The notes below the pieces were generated by a model. It was not told the DNA's origin. It worked only from the letters and a program-made list of their open reading frames with translations, and searched no databases. A stretch of DNA of 64,000 nucleotides. Origin: Aphelocoma coerulescens. Its lineage: Eukaryota; Chordata; Aves; Passeriformes; Corvidae. The stretch spans positions 749,001-813,000 of the forward strand of contig NW_027184062.1 in NCBI RefSeq assembly GCF_041296385.1, read 5' to 3'. Each line of letters opens with the position of its first letter. Positions within the stretch are counted from its first letter, which is position 1. Below are positions 20,975 to 32,750 of this stretch, piece after piece. A program made the translations under genes and the position numbers.

Positions 20975-22853
20975 ATGGGTTGCAACCTCATAGGCAAGGG
21001 AGGTGGGAGTATAAGCCATGCCGGACCTCTGTTATTCCTTCTTTTGTCACTTCTCCTGGTCCCTTTTGGGACACCGGCAAGACCATGTTACAAATGCTAT
21101 CGAAAGCTCTACATGGAAAGACACCGGGGCTTCTTTCTTATTACTCATACCCATACCAACAGTCACTGTTATGACTCATCCAAATTAGGTATTTGCATGC
21201 ATAAAGGAGAAAAATATTGGATTACAGAAAATTTAGGAACAAGTGGAAACAGACTAAGAAGCAATTGTCCAAAAGGAGAAAAATAGATTTGCTCCACAGC
21301 TGCCACCAGGGGAACAGTCCAAGATTTGGTAAAAGAGCAAGTGGTAAGTAAAGATACAAAGCCAGCACAGCAACCTCGCCCTATATTCACCTCACCACGC
21401 CAGGACCTGTATGCAAAGCTCAAACAACAAAGAGGAAAAAACCCCAAGGTTAGGAAAAAACCTGTTTGTGGAATTGGGGGAGAGGATAGGTAAAGAACTT
21501 AACATAACCAACTGTTGGGTCTGTGGAGGAGCTTTAATGACAGAAGAATGGCCACGGAAAGGTAGCAGCGTAGGCCCGGTAGAACTCCTTAAATGGAACC
21601 GGACAAATATAAGAGGGGGGAACCGACCTGAGGGGTGGATTTTAAGTTCAACAGTGATAGGGGAAGAATGCCTCTGGCAAACTGGGATAAACTTTCTTAA
21701 TGAAGTAGGAAACACTCCCTGTAAAAGCTATAAAGTGAGTAACAAAACTTCAAGGTGGTGGGTCCCAGAAAAACCAACTTGGTATTGAGCCCAGAAAAAA
21801 GGAAAAGACTGTGTATATGATCATGAAGTTGGACTCTTTCCGTGTAATGACACGAGGAAAAATCCTTATTTTGGAATCCCAGAAATAGCCAAATTTGGGG
21901 AGAATATAAATCAACAAGAAGGTGATTATTGGAAAGCACCAGATGGCTTCTTTTGGATATGTGGGAAAAGGGCATCCCCAAGACTCCCTTCACATTGGAA
22001 AGGGAGTTGTACACTAAGAATCATTCAACCAGGGTTTTTCCTTTTCCCAGAACCAGTGGGAGATCAATTAGGTATACCTCTCTATGAAGACTTCAAAAGA
22101 AAGAAAAGAGATTTAATTGGAGGATTCCAAAAATGGAAAGATGAGGAATGGCCCCCTGAACGAATATTAGAAACAGATGGGCCAGCTACCTAAGCACAAG
22201 ATGGAAGTTGGGGATATCAGACCCCAATTTACATGCTGAATCGTATCATCAGACTCCAAGCTCTTGTAGAAATCATAACCAATGAAACAGCTGGGGCTAT
22301 GGAATTAATAGTCAGCCAGCAACGCCAAACCAGAGCTGCAATACATCAAAATAGGCTGGCTTTAGACTATTTACTGGCCGAAGAAGGCGGTGTGTGCAGG
22401 AAGTTCAATACATCGGACTGTTGTTTAAAAATTGATGACAATGGGGATGCCGTTCTAGATATGGCCAACCAAATCAGAAAAATAGCCCATGTACCAGTCC
22501 AAAAATGGGAATCAATGATGTCTGCTAACTGGTGGGATGGCATATTGGGGAAAGAATGGTGGAAGAAGCTAGGTTTCTTCCTCTTATGTGCTACAGCTAG
22601 TCTAATATTTCTCCCTTGCTTGATCCCCTGCTTTATTCGGCTAATCACCAGCATAGTTCAAGGCATGCAAGTTGTGGCAATGCCTACTGACCCAAAGTTG
22701 GCTATGTCTGGAACAGCACAAAAAATTATGGTATTAAAAAGACAAAGTGATACAAAAGACCCTCTTGAAGAAGCCAAATTGACCTGTGAAAAGAACGAAC
22801 AGACATTAGAAGCCAAGAAAAAAGAATTATTGCTCAAGCCAAATGATTTATAA
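20975..22853 (+). pseudogene. env: ERV1 env, inactivated
   Basis: Starts at ATG with a short polar lead and a strongly hydrophobic signal peptide (about residues 18-34). The surface-unit frame stops at 21284, and env continues in another frame from about 21,411, so a frameshift lies between. The SU isomerase-type C-W-V-C motif is at 21513-21524. A basic R-K-K-R cleavage-type site lies near 22,099. The TM part has a C-x7-C-C cluster (22395-22424), a membrane span (about 22569-22640) and an unusually long charged cytoplasmic tail to 22853. Further stops: TGA at 21786, apparently replacing Trp, and TAA near 22193. Confidence 0.9.
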
Positions 22854-22856
22854 AAT

Positions 22857-22869
22857 AGAAAAGGGGGGA
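22857..22869 (+). other. ERV1 polypurine tract
   Basis: AGAAAAGGGGGGA immediately precedes the 3' LTR, as expected for plus-strand priming. Confidence 0.85.
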
Positions 22870-22870
22870 T

Positions 22871-23528
22871 TGTTATAAACATATATTATATTAGCTTCTC
22901 GCAAAGTATAAAGTAGATATTATATAACGTTAGAAATGCTTTCTGCTGTGTGGATGTAGTTTTCTCTCTTTTTAGCAAGAATGTTAGCAAGTGTGAGCAC
23001 GTAAGATAACCTCCAAACGAACAGAGGATGAGGCCCGAAAAGCTGCTAATCAACACTTTGTCTAGGGAGCAAAAGGGCCCAAAGGCTACTCCGCCTGGAG
23101 AACGGGCGGCCAGGAGAGTCCGGGAGATTTCATCACCACTCTGCCCGGAGAGACGAAGAGGCCCAAAGCTGCAATCAGCCCTGACTGTCTGGAGAATTAA
23201 GAAATCCACCCTACCATCGACTCTTGCCTAGCGGGCCCAACCCCAAGAATCAAGAGAAATAAAACCACAAGGCAGAAGACTAGGCACGCTCTAAAAAGGC
23301 GGAACCAAGGAGTGGCCATGCAGAACAGCTCCAGGAAAAGTTTTAATATGAATAAAGAACAGACAGTAAAAACGGTATAAAAAGGACTGACCTCTGGCAT
23401 CAGGTGTGCTCTTGGCAGAGCGCCAAGGCAACTGGCTGTTACCCCGTTGCTTTATTTGATGTGTCTCTTATTGTCTTTATATTAAACCCCTTTAAATTCT
23501 CACAGGAGAGTGAACTTCGTTTTTCACA
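22871..23528 (+). repeat. ERV1 3' LTR
   Basis: Begins TGTTATA and ends TTTTTCACA, partner of 13437-14089. TATA and ATTAAA elements are retained. Sequence after 23,528 is palindrome arm DNA and begins with the target duplication GAGA. Confidence 0.95.
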
Positions 23529-23544
23529 GAGAGAAGTTGTCCCC

Positions 23545-24508
23545 CCTGACAGCTAAGCTCCAACTACGGTGTCGCTTATGTCCTTCCCAGGACGGGCGGG
23601 AAAACGCCTCGGCGCAGCGCAGCGCTGGCCGGGAGCGGCCGGCACGGCACCGAGCGCGCTCCCCACTCCCTCCCGCCCGCGCCGCTGCGGAGACCCCGGG
23701 TTCGCCGGAATCGGCCACATGCTGCACGGAGGGCAGCGCGGCAAAGGCGGCCTCCCCTCGTCGCCCGGGGAAGGCCGGCCTCGGATCCCCGCTCTCTCCA
23801 CCGGCACGGGCAGTGCCAGCAGCCTCTCGCTGTGGCCGCCGCTGGCCGAAAGCCTCGCCGCGCACCGCCCGGCCGGCCCCGCCGCTCCGCGGGGTCACAC
23901 GGCACCTGCCGTGGGCGGCCGCCGAGCGACAGGAAGCAGAAGCGCTCACCGCCGCGCCGCTCGCCGCCCCGCCCGGGCGCTCCTCTCCTCGCGCTACCAC
24001 GATGGCGCCGGCCCGCCCCGCCTTCCCCGTCGCCTGCGGCGCAACGCGGCTGCTCCGAGCCACGCAGCACGCGTGCGGCCGGGCCCTGCCGAGCTGCCGG
24101 CGGAGCCGGGGCACAGCCCGGGCGGGAGAGCTTCCGGCGAGGCTGGGCGGGCGGCGAGCGCGGCCGAGCGTGAGCGCGCCAGGCGGGCGGCGGGCGGCGG
24201 CGTGATGGAGAGCTAGATGGAGGCGGCAGCACCGCGCGGCATAAAATAGCTGATCGTCCGGCAGCCGCCCGCTCCGCAGCCCCTCGGCTGCTGTCGAGAA
24301 GGGCCCCGGCCCTGGCCGCGCCGGTGGCGAGGCGGCTCCGCAGCCCGCGGGCAGCCCTGGCGGGGCAGGGGAGCACTGCGGGCAGCCCCGGGGCCGCGCA
24401 GCCGTCTGCAACGCGCGGTGGGAGCCGCTGGGAACTATTTTACACGTCCCGGGGGGCTGGAGAGGAGCACGGAGACCACGCGGCAGGTCGCTGCCGTTAG
24501 GGAAAATT
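23545..24508. promoter_or_regulatory. CpG island, putative promoter (right arm, copy 1)
   Basis: Reverse complement of the island at 5470-6440, with a few base changes (for example near 23,660, 23,890 and 24,200). ERV1 inserted about 100 bases from its edge, so this island is flanked by the ERV1 3' LTR on one side and the inverted ERV-A LTR on the other. In the left arm the inner flank is ordinary DNA. Confidence 0.7.
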
Positions 24509-24534
24509 AATCCACGATGCCTGAGGTTTATATC

Positions 24535-24996
24535 CGAAAAGGAGACAGAGGAGTCCTGCAACATTCTTCGACTACAGGGAGAGTCCATGGGGCTTTTCCC
24601 ATGGCGTCTGTCAAACGGTTGCGGGATGCAGCCCCCTTTTGATGCCAAGTTCCCGGCCACAGCACCCTCTTCCTTTTCCCCACTGGCTGAGGTATTCGGG
24701 AGATACAGACTTCCGGAACTGCCTACTCTATGCGCCCCCCTCTAATATGCACCCCCCTCTTGGCATCGAGAAGAAAGAAAAGAACCCCATTCCTAATGCT
24801 CTTAAGTCTTTGTTGCCTTGCTCTAGGTTCAGGAATTTAACACGGCCTTGATTAATCAACAGTCTCTGATGATTAGTAACAGTTCTAGAGAACTCCTAGT
24901 TTCTTCTGTTACTTCACTAGCCATAACTTCCTAGCCTTGTCTACAGGCCGATTCACACGGTCTCTTTGTAAAGACTCATCCATCTCATTCCTTTTA
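24535..24996 (-). repeat. ERV-A 3' LTR (right arm)
   Basis: Inverted counterpart of 4982-5443, adjoining the inverted CpG island. It carries CCCCAC where copy 1's left arm has the complement of GTAGGG, agreeing instead with copy 2. Confidence 0.82.
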
Positions 24997-25137
24997 ATCC
25001 CTCCTCTTTTTATTTGCTCTGTATTTGTCTTTACAAACCTTAATTACCATGGATTTAATTTTTTCTTCTGGAGTCTTCTTGGGTTTTGCTATTATTTGCA
25101 GTGACATCCTTTTCTGTCCTTTTGTAGTCATTTCTGG

Positions 25138-26707
25138 ATCAGGTAGGCATGGCTGCTAGCGGCATCCCCTTGAGCACCTGCTGAAAGAGCTGCCGCCAGC
25201 ATGGTGTCACACATGGTAAAAAGATGAGAGTTGCTATAGCATGTAAGAGGAGGAATCGTATTCATTTAGCCCAGAGCTGGCCAGTTAACCATGAAAACAT
25301 GTCCCATCCCCATCCTTTCAACATTTGGACAGGTCCACGAGCTGACGTTATTTCCTTTGTTATTTGTTTGACCACTTTTCCGCTGTCATCTGCTTGCAAA
25401 CAGCAGCTCGAGTCATTTAATTTCCCACAAACTCCTCCTTCTTCTGCCAACAGATAATCTAATACCATCCAATGTTGAAATACCGCTTTCCTCATTTAAG
25501 TGGGTTGCTCAGCAAAAAGGTCAAGCGCTGTGGCTGGCTGGTTGGTAATTATTTCCGAGACAGCTTGTAACCTAATTATCTCCTTCAAATGATAAATGGG
25601 TTCCCAGGCATCTGGGATTAATTCCTTAGGTTTCCAAGGGGCTGGTCCATCGTGTTGGGTAACTTGTTCTGTTGGCCGTTCATCATTTCCCCGTTTTGGG
25701 GTGCTCCCTCCAGCCAGGGCTGCATCAGCTGACTGCTTTTCTCTAATTAAATCATCACAGATTTTGATTCCTAAGCGATTTCCCAGAACTTGTAGTAGCA
25801 AAAAGAACAACAGTCTACTAAATATACCATATCCCTGACCAGTTTGGAGGTAACCTGAGCTAAGCATGTTGGCCACAAATCCAATACTGTCCTTTCAAAG
25901 CCCGTGTTCCATTAGCAAAGGAACCTACCCATGGTCATCAATTGGTGGCTCAAAATACAGCAGGATTCCCGGGCCTAACGGTCCTCCAACAAGAGTTGCC
26001 CCACCATAAGGGTCCCAGCATTTGCATTTCCAAGCTCCCGCACAGGGTTCCCACCTACATTTACATCTGCAAGCTGCTTGGTTGGATTTGGAGCAGAACT
26101 CACTAAAAGGCTTTGAGTTCCAATCCGGTGTGGCCATTCCCACTGATAATCACAAACAACATGTCTTCTACTTGTGGAATTTTTGTGGGGACTGCTCAAA
26201 AACAGGTGGTCAAAAAAACCCCTTGTCCCTCCCCATTGCTTTACAGGCTTCCAAATATTTTTGGTAAGTGTGATAAGAACGCCTTACGCAGCTACTGTTA
26301 GTGAGCCGAACAGGTATTTGATTGCATTTGCCTTGATATTTGGAACAATTGGAAGGAGGGCAATTGGGGGTCCAAACCCAGTTGTTCAAGCCCAGAGGGA
26401 AAGTCAATTGACAATTGCCTTTTCCTACATAGACACGCCCTATCCTATTAGGCAATAAGTGCCTGTTGGAGAAGAATGAAGTGGCCGTGAACTTCCTTCT
26501 TTGGCCCCAAATCCCATCCCACTGTGGGCCCTCACATTGACCCACCATTTAGGTTCAGCTGGGCTAGCCAACTATGGCCACTCTTCAGATCCTCCTGGCC
26601 TTCCACAGAGCCAGCAATTGCTAAGGTTAAAAACTTTTGCTACTTCTTCTCCTAAGGCTGCAAATTGATTCTCCCACTCCTGGCCTAAACTCAGCTGACC
26701 ATATCAA
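25138..26707 (-). pseudogene. env: ERV-A env remnant (right arm)
   Basis: Inverted counterpart of 3270-4840. The SU CWLC motif and the TM segment (minus-strand frame 25262-25495, with the same seven-residue cysteine spacing) are preserved, as are the interrupting stops. An extra base near 26,525 relative to both left arms changes the SU frame locally. Confidence 0.8.
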
Positions 26708-27163
26708 AGTAGAATTAGTAAGGAAAATGTTTTAATAGTGTCATCTAATTAGCTAGTCTAATTTTCCCGTTGTCTTCTGCAGCACCTGTGGCAATTGAAG
26801 ACACAGAAACCACTTAACGTAACAAAATGGCCACAAGTATTAGCCCCCAAGTGAGTGGAGATTCTAGAGGAGGGATGCCTTTACAGTCTATTTCAGCAGA
26901 CGGTCTGAAGGTAGGACTGCGGGGCTTCTTCCGATGTCGAAGCACTGCCTACTGCTCCGGCCCACTCCTGCAGAGTGTCAGTCACGGCCTCCCGGCCTTC
27001 TCCTCCAGCTGAGATGTGCAAATCTCCGAGGCTTCAGAGACCTTGACCCGAGAGTGACGGGTTCACCTGTGTTCAGCTTACTTGACGGCTGTTTTCTGTC
27101 GTCAGTGACACTTGGAATGGGCCACGCCATTTCACCAGCACTGGCGCTTCTTTCTACTCCTTA

Positions 27164-27938
27164 ATTAGGACTCAATCTCCTGGTTGGATGTTAAAAGCAG
27201 CAAAGTCCAAAGGCCGGGCTTGCGCCAGCTGAGTTTCCTGTTGAAGGGGTTTCACAAGAAGCAGGATCCTGGCCACAGATGGTTTTAAAAATGCATCACT
27301 TGCCTCTACCCCCCCCACTGGGTGGAGACTTACCAGGAGGGCAATTGCAAACAACGATTGAAAGGGAGATAACTGAATCTCTCTTCTGGCTTGGGCCCTC
27401 ATTCTCACCAAAGCCAATGTCCAAAGCCCTACCCATGGCATCTTGGTTTCTATTACCAGCTTCAAAAGGTGTTTATTTCTCTCTTCATTGTTTTCTACCC
27501 GAGCCGAGCTCTGGGGGTGCCAGGGCCTATGGAGGTTCCATTGTGTTCCTAAAGAAGCCAAAACCCCTTGAAGGATCTTTCCTGCAAAATGAGTTCCCCT
27601 ATCTGAATCTATTGCTTCTACAATGCTGTATCTTGGAATGATTTGTTCCAAAAATGCCTTAAGAACAGATCCTGTCATTACTGAAGTAGTTGGAAATACT
27701 TCTGGCCACCTTGCTAGCTGACATACGATTACCAGAAGATATTAAGCCTTGCCACTTGGGGCATCTCCGGAAAATCCACCTGGCATCTTTGGAAGGGCCA
27801 TGCAGCCCAAGGCCTCCCTCCTCTAGCAAGTTACTTTGTAACTTGGCTGTTGGCTTTAGCACAGATCAAGCAACCTTCAACAGCTCCTTTTGCCAGTCTA
27901 AAAAGACCCCCAGCAACATACATCATGAGATAGGCTTC
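27164..27938 (-). pseudogene. pol: ERV-A pol (integrase) remnant (right arm)
   Basis: Inverted counterpart of 2040-2815. The open segment on the minus strand (27172-27678) is longer than in the copy 1 left arm because a homopolymer tract differs in length. It carries the D-S-D-R-G core and P-W-H-P-Q-S-S. It still lacks the N-terminal half in frame, so it is not functional. Confidence 0.8.
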
Positions 27939-28197
27939 TGCCAATCCTCAGGAAGTGCAAGAACTCTCTTAATGGAGTTGCTTTAATATTGGTAGGGCCA
28001 AAGGTTCTGGTATCTCTTGTTTGCCATCCCTTGGAAACCAATTCTTGCCTTTTTTCTCTGCCACACGACTTTTAACTGTATGTCAAACTGCTGTGGTAGA
28101 AAAGACAGCTTCCTGGGCAGTGATGGAGTCACGGGGAGCAAAGGGGGCATCTTGGAGAGTTCTGGCAGAAGTGTGGCTTTCTGAGTTTCTTCATCCA

Positions 28198-28639
28198 CCA
28201 AAAAGGAGACAGAGGAGTCCTGTAACATTCTTCAACTCCAGGGAGAGGCCATGGGGCTTTTGCCATGGAGTCTCTCAAATGATTGCGGGATGCAGCTCCC
28301 TTCTGATGCTAAGTTCCTGGCAACAGCACCCTCTGAGGTACTCGGGAATTACAGACTTCCGGAACTGCCTACTCTATGCCCCCCTCTAATATGCACTCCC
28401 CTTTTGGAATGGAAAAGGAAGAAAACCAAACTATTCCTAATGCTAGGAAGTCTTTGCTGCCTTGCTCTAGGTTCAGGAATTTAGCAGGGCCTTGGCTGAG
28501 CAACAGTCTCTGTTGATTAGTAACAGTTTCTAGAACGAATACTTTCTTCTGTTACTTCCCCCCCTGTAAATTCCTAGCCTTGTCTAAGGAGAGATTCACA
28601 CGGTCTCTTTGTAAAGACACATCTATCTTACTCCTTTCA
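28198..28639 (-). repeat. ERV-A 5' LTR (right arm)
   Basis: Inverted counterpart of 1339-1780. It is followed by about 300 bases of shared arm sequence (including the CA microsatellite) before palindrome 2 begins at about 28,932. Confidence 0.82.
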
Positions 28640-28743
28640 CTCCCACACCTTCCTTGCGGTGGAACGGCTCTCCCCGGCACAGCACCTGGCACAAAACCCC
28701 CGTATACGCACACACACACCTGCACTTACCCTGCACTCCACTG

Positions 28744-28762
28744 CACACACACACACACACAC
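28744..28762. repeat. (CA)n microsatellite, right-arm counterpart
   Basis: Complementary-strand counterpart of the GT tract at 1214-1234, slightly shorter. It is one of the easily seen length differences between the palindrome arms. Confidence 0.9.
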
Positions 28763-28931
28763 CTCCCGCATACTAACACCCCCTCCACATCCCCACCATG
28801 CTACTTGCAGTGGCCCCGCCCCTGCCATCCCCACCGGCTGGCAGCACCCACTCCTCGCATGCTTCCCCATGCCTTGCATTTCCTTGCTGCCCCCTCTGTA
28901 GCCTTCCCTCAACCTGCCTTTTCTCCCCAAC

Positions 28932-30930
28932 AGGCAGAGCTCTCTCTGGGTTCGAGCTGTTGAGCTGTCAGTGGGAATGCAAAGGCCAAGCTCTTAAGCT
29001 ATTTGTCCTGGTGCCTTCAGTGTGTGAGCAGTCCCTGGTGCCGTTGCCTTTGGATCCTGACTCTGGGAGAGGGAAGGCTTAGGATGGTACCTAGAGCTGA
29101 GAAGGAGAGTGCTGAGAACAGCGTGTGTGCTGCTAGTTTGAGGGGTGCAGGTGAAGTTGTAGGCAGCAAGATCTTCCTCAGCTGGCACTGTTTTGAGCCC
29201 TGTTTTTGCCAGATGGTTTCAAGTTGGTGGGCAGAATCTGCGAGAGGGAAAAGATTTGTATGGGCCAAAGAGGTGTGGTGTAAAGAAGAGTGTGCTCTTG
29301 GAAGGGGAAGATGAGGGCAACCTTTTTGTCCTGACACCGTTGATTTGAGTGCAGGGCCGTTTGCAAGTTGCCTCTGTCTGCCCTTGGGGTAGTTTCGAGC
29401 TGGGCCAGGTGCTTGGCCTTCTTTTGCAAGTCTGCAGCGCCGTCGTGTGGTTGTTTCCATGAGCGCTGACAGTGCCCGGCAAAAAGCGCTTGGCTGGCGC
29501 GGCCCCAGTCGTGTGGAAGCAGTTGGTGGAAGAGCTCCGCTGTGCATCCTGCCTCTTGGAGACATAAAAGGATGTAACCCTGCGCGTAGCGGGGAAGCAA
29601 GACGAATCTTTTCATTGTTGGCTGAGCAGTTTCTAAGCGGCAAAAGTAAAGGCAGTTTCAGCACGGCCTCTTTCTTTCAGAACCTTTTCTGTGCCATCAT
29701 GAACATGCTCAACATGCCACTCGCACCCGCTGAACTGCATCAAAGGCCCTGGAGATAGGCGCTTTCCTTCAAGTTCTCTGTAGCATCGTACCCTCCACCT
29801 CTGGCGGATCCCAAAGCCCTTCCAAACATCCAGCAGCTGCACGCAGAGAACAAGTGCTAAAACAAGGCGTTGGCCTTCCTAGTCCTTTTAAAGTCTGTGA
29901 ACTAGGCGAAACATTCCAGTGAGCAGCACTTTCCTTCGCAACTATATCTAGAGCATCATCACATTCTCTCCAAGTGGGTAAGTCCACCCTTGCAGCGCAG
30001 CGTTTGCAGCCACAGTTCGGACTGAGAGATAGGCCAGGTGAGAAAGCATTTCTTGACTATCCCTCTTCTCTGGAAGACTTGATACTCGCAGCGCGACCAC
30101 GTCCACACACCTTCAGTGTGGCCAGGTTCAAGCAGCTAGAGCTCCCAGAGATGGGAGAGTCAGGAGAGAAGACGTTCCAAAAGTACCGTGTACTTACAGC
30201 AGCATTAAAACTGTGCACAGCAGTCTGCAGCACTGTAGACTGCGGCTTCTCCGACAGACGAGCCATCCCATTGTTGCCTCTCGCAGCCTGCTTGCTAGCT
30301 GCTCTCCTGAAGAAAAGAACTAGAAGAAAAAGCCAATGCTGGGCTGCACCTTCCCCTTGCCTTACGTAAAGCCACCTAAACTCCCCGCTGCACTCTCTAC
30401 TTCCCCTCTCCTTGGAAGCGACCACTGTGTTTGCTGCATCTCGAAGCCTAAAGTTAAGCGCCAGTGGTTTTGGGGATGGTTGGAAGAGGGATAAGTAGTA
30501 GCACAAGGAAGTAGTTGTCGTTGAACTTCCTCCTTCTCAATGCTAACGTGAATTGGGCAGGCAGGCGAGTGCTAGCCACGCTCCTTTCTCAGTTTGTACG
30601 CTGCGGACACGAGTCCGGTGCTCTGCGCCTTCGTTCGGCCTCTTTAGTACCCATGTCGCTCTTTCATTCAGCCGGAGTCGAAGCGTCGTCTACTTCTCGC
30701 CCAGAGAGCACGGTGCCGGCAGCGAAATGCCCCAGCCGACTGCTTCTGCCGACACACGCCTGGTCTATGCACTTTCCCTCGCAGCGACATACAGCAGCAC
30801 TTTCGGTCTTTCTTGTCGTCCAAATGTAAAGGGAAAGATTCTCTGCTATGTCCCGCCCAGAGAACAGTTTTAGGTCAACCAGCACGCCCAGAGCTTGCCC
30901 TCGACGCGTGGAAACTTGTGTTTGCACCAC
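28932..30930 (-). repeat. Palindrome 2, left outer arm
   Basis: Nearly identical reverse complement of 42743-44742 (mirror coordinates add to 73,673). Inside 30,930 the match falls to roughly 11 percent difference over the next 165 bases by eye. A 145-codon ATG-initiated frame (29178-29615, minus) is present in both arms, but no family is recognised. Inner parts, from about 30,200, are themselves diverged macrosatellite units. Confidence 0.9.
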
Positions 30931-32750
30931 ATTCAAGTGGCTGCCGTCTTTCCTTTACAGCCTGCAGAGCACCGTCAGACCGCCGTGCTCTCTGCACCTG
31001 CCTTCTCAGTTCTAAGTACTACCGCGCCTCTTACAGCCTTGCAGGAAGCAAAGACACGGGTAGTCATCTCGCAGAGAAGAACGTGGAAGGACGAAAGGAT
31101 GATCTTCCTTTCTCCTGCTTCTTGCCTGAATTGTGGTGCTGTATTGAAAGTCTTGGCTAGCGAAAAGCTCATCCAGCAAGTGCCTCATTCCTGACGCATC
31201 TCGCTGAGCGAGAGTTTCACGAAGAGTTTAGACTCTGGAAACAGCAAGAAAATGATTGTACGTCGAGCTGAGGAAAATCCGTGCACAGCACACTGTGGAT
31301 GCGTGCAGTGTTCGCGCTAAAGAGCGCCAAAACGCAAAGCCATCGCTGGGCTTCAGTTTTGTCCAGACCGCAGAAGGCAAAGAACGAAGCAACTGGGCAC
31401 CGCGTTAACGTACTCAGTGGACCGAATTTCAAATGTCCAGCCAAAAGCTGCTTCATAAGCAGATTCAGCTGAGAATGCTCTGGCTGCTTCACAAAGTAAG
31501 GCGCAGCCGTTTCCATTCATCACACTACCTGGCCAGAAGCAGTATCCTACACCTTCAATGCTGCAGCGTCCATGCAGCTGGAGCACACGCAGTAGGACGC
31601 GTCCAGATAGACGGCGTTCTTCAAGTACCCCCCTCCTCCAAGCAGCCTTGAAACTGAGCACAACACACTGCGGCTCGGGAGCTTCCTTCTCAGATAGACG
31701 TGCCGTCACGTTATTCACTCTCGCAGCTCCGTTGCCCACTTGCAGCAGCTGCTACCAAAGCAAAATGCTCCAGAAGTAAAAAGCACTGCCGGGCTGCACT
31801 TTCCCTTGCCTCACGTAAAGCACCATAAACTGTCCGCTGTGCTCTGTATTTCCATTCTCCGCCGCATCTACCACTGTTATCTCTGCATCTCGAAGCATAA
31901 AGCTCGGCACAATTCCTCCCAGGGAACGCTGGAAGAGAAATAGGCAGCAGCACAAGTAGCTGCAAGTGGAACTTTCTGTTTTAAAACGCTAACGTGAATC
32001 CGGAAACAAGCGAGTGACAGCCAGGCTTCCTCTTGCAGCCTGTGCGATGCACACACCAGCTCGGTGCTCTGCCCTCATTCTTTAATGCTCTTCGTACCAT
32101 GTCGCGCTTTCATTCTGCCGGAGTCGAAGCGTCGTCTACTTCTCGCCCAGAGAGCACGGTGCCAGCGGAGAAAGGCTCCAGAAAAACGCTCCAGGCTGCT
32201 GATTCTTCCCAAACACACCAGGGCTATGCACTTTCCTTCGCAGCGCTAAGTAGCATCACATTCTGTTTGCGTTGGAGCCGGAATGCAAAGGGAAAGATTC
32301 TCGGTTACGTCTCACTCAGCGCCCAGTTTTAGGTCACCAAGCTTACCCGGAGCTTACCCGCGACGCGTGGAAATTGGTATTTGCACCATATTCAAGTGGT
32401 AGCTTTCTTTCCTTTACAGCCTGCAGAGCGCCGTCAGATCGCGGTGCTCTCTGCACCTGCCTTCTCCCTTCCAAGTACCACCGCGCACCTTACAGCCTTG
32501 CAGGAAGCAAAGACGTGGAGAGATGTCTCGCAGAGAAGATCGTGCAAAGACGAAAAGATGTTCTTCTTTGCTTTTCCTCGTCGCCCAGCTTGTGGTGCTC
32601 TACTGAAAGCGTGGGCTAACGAATGGCTAATCTAGCATGTGCTTCCCTTCTAATGCATTTCGCTGAGCGAGAGCTGAGGAAAATCCTTGCACTGTACACT
32701 ATGGATGCGTGCAGTAGACACGCAGAAGAGCGGCACAGCTCATAACCATC
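30200..32750 (-). repeat. Diverged macrosatellite units, minus orientation
   Basis: The landmark AAAGGGAAAGATTCTC, the complement of the array's GAGAATCTTTCCCTTT, occurs at about 30,827 and again at about 32,286, giving units of roughly 1.46 kb in opposite orientation to the main array. They are clearly homologous to the 1,392-bp units but carry many substitutions and indels. They form the left flank of the array inside palindrome 2. Confidence 0.82.

Larger units (their letters stand above)
13437..23528 (+). mobile_element. ERV1: complete but inactivated gammaretrovirus-like provirus
   Basis: A 10,092-bp provirus in the order LTR, primer site, leader, gag, pol, env, polypurine tract, LTR. 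It is flanked by GAGG (13433-13436) and GAGA (23529-23532), a 4-bp target duplication with one later change. The intact target, CCTC, is still readable at 6446-6449 in the opposite palindrome arm. Gag and pol share a frame separated by a UAG, as in gammaretroviruses using readthrough. Several stops and frameshifts disable all three genes. The LTRs differ at roughly two dozen sites by eye over about 655 bp, so the insertion is not recent. Confidence 0.95.
24535..28639 (-). mobile_element. ERV-A remnant, right arm (inverted copy)
   Basis: Mirror image of 1339-5443 (coordinates add to about 29,978). It has the same LTR pair, pol and env fragments and the same internal deletions, so the provirus decayed before the palindrome formed or the arms have been homogenised. 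It differs from the left arm by single bases and by short homopolymer-length changes. Confidence 0.88.
12724..28935 (-). repeat. Palindrome 1, right arm (copy 1), split by ERV1
   Basis: Reverse complement of 1046-7177, in two blocks: 12724-13436, then 23529-28935 after the ERV1 provirus. Outer homology stops near 28,935, where palindrome 2 begins with no intervening DNA. Against the left arm it shows scattered substitutions, a deletion of about 20 bp near 13,340 and a shorter GT tract. Confidence 0.93.

Noticed and set aside
29178..29615. 145-codon ATG frame in palindrome 2 arms (also 44058-44495)
   Set aside because: No domain or family is recognised, there is no splice or promoter context, and both copies are near-identical duplicates. 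Kept only as a note.
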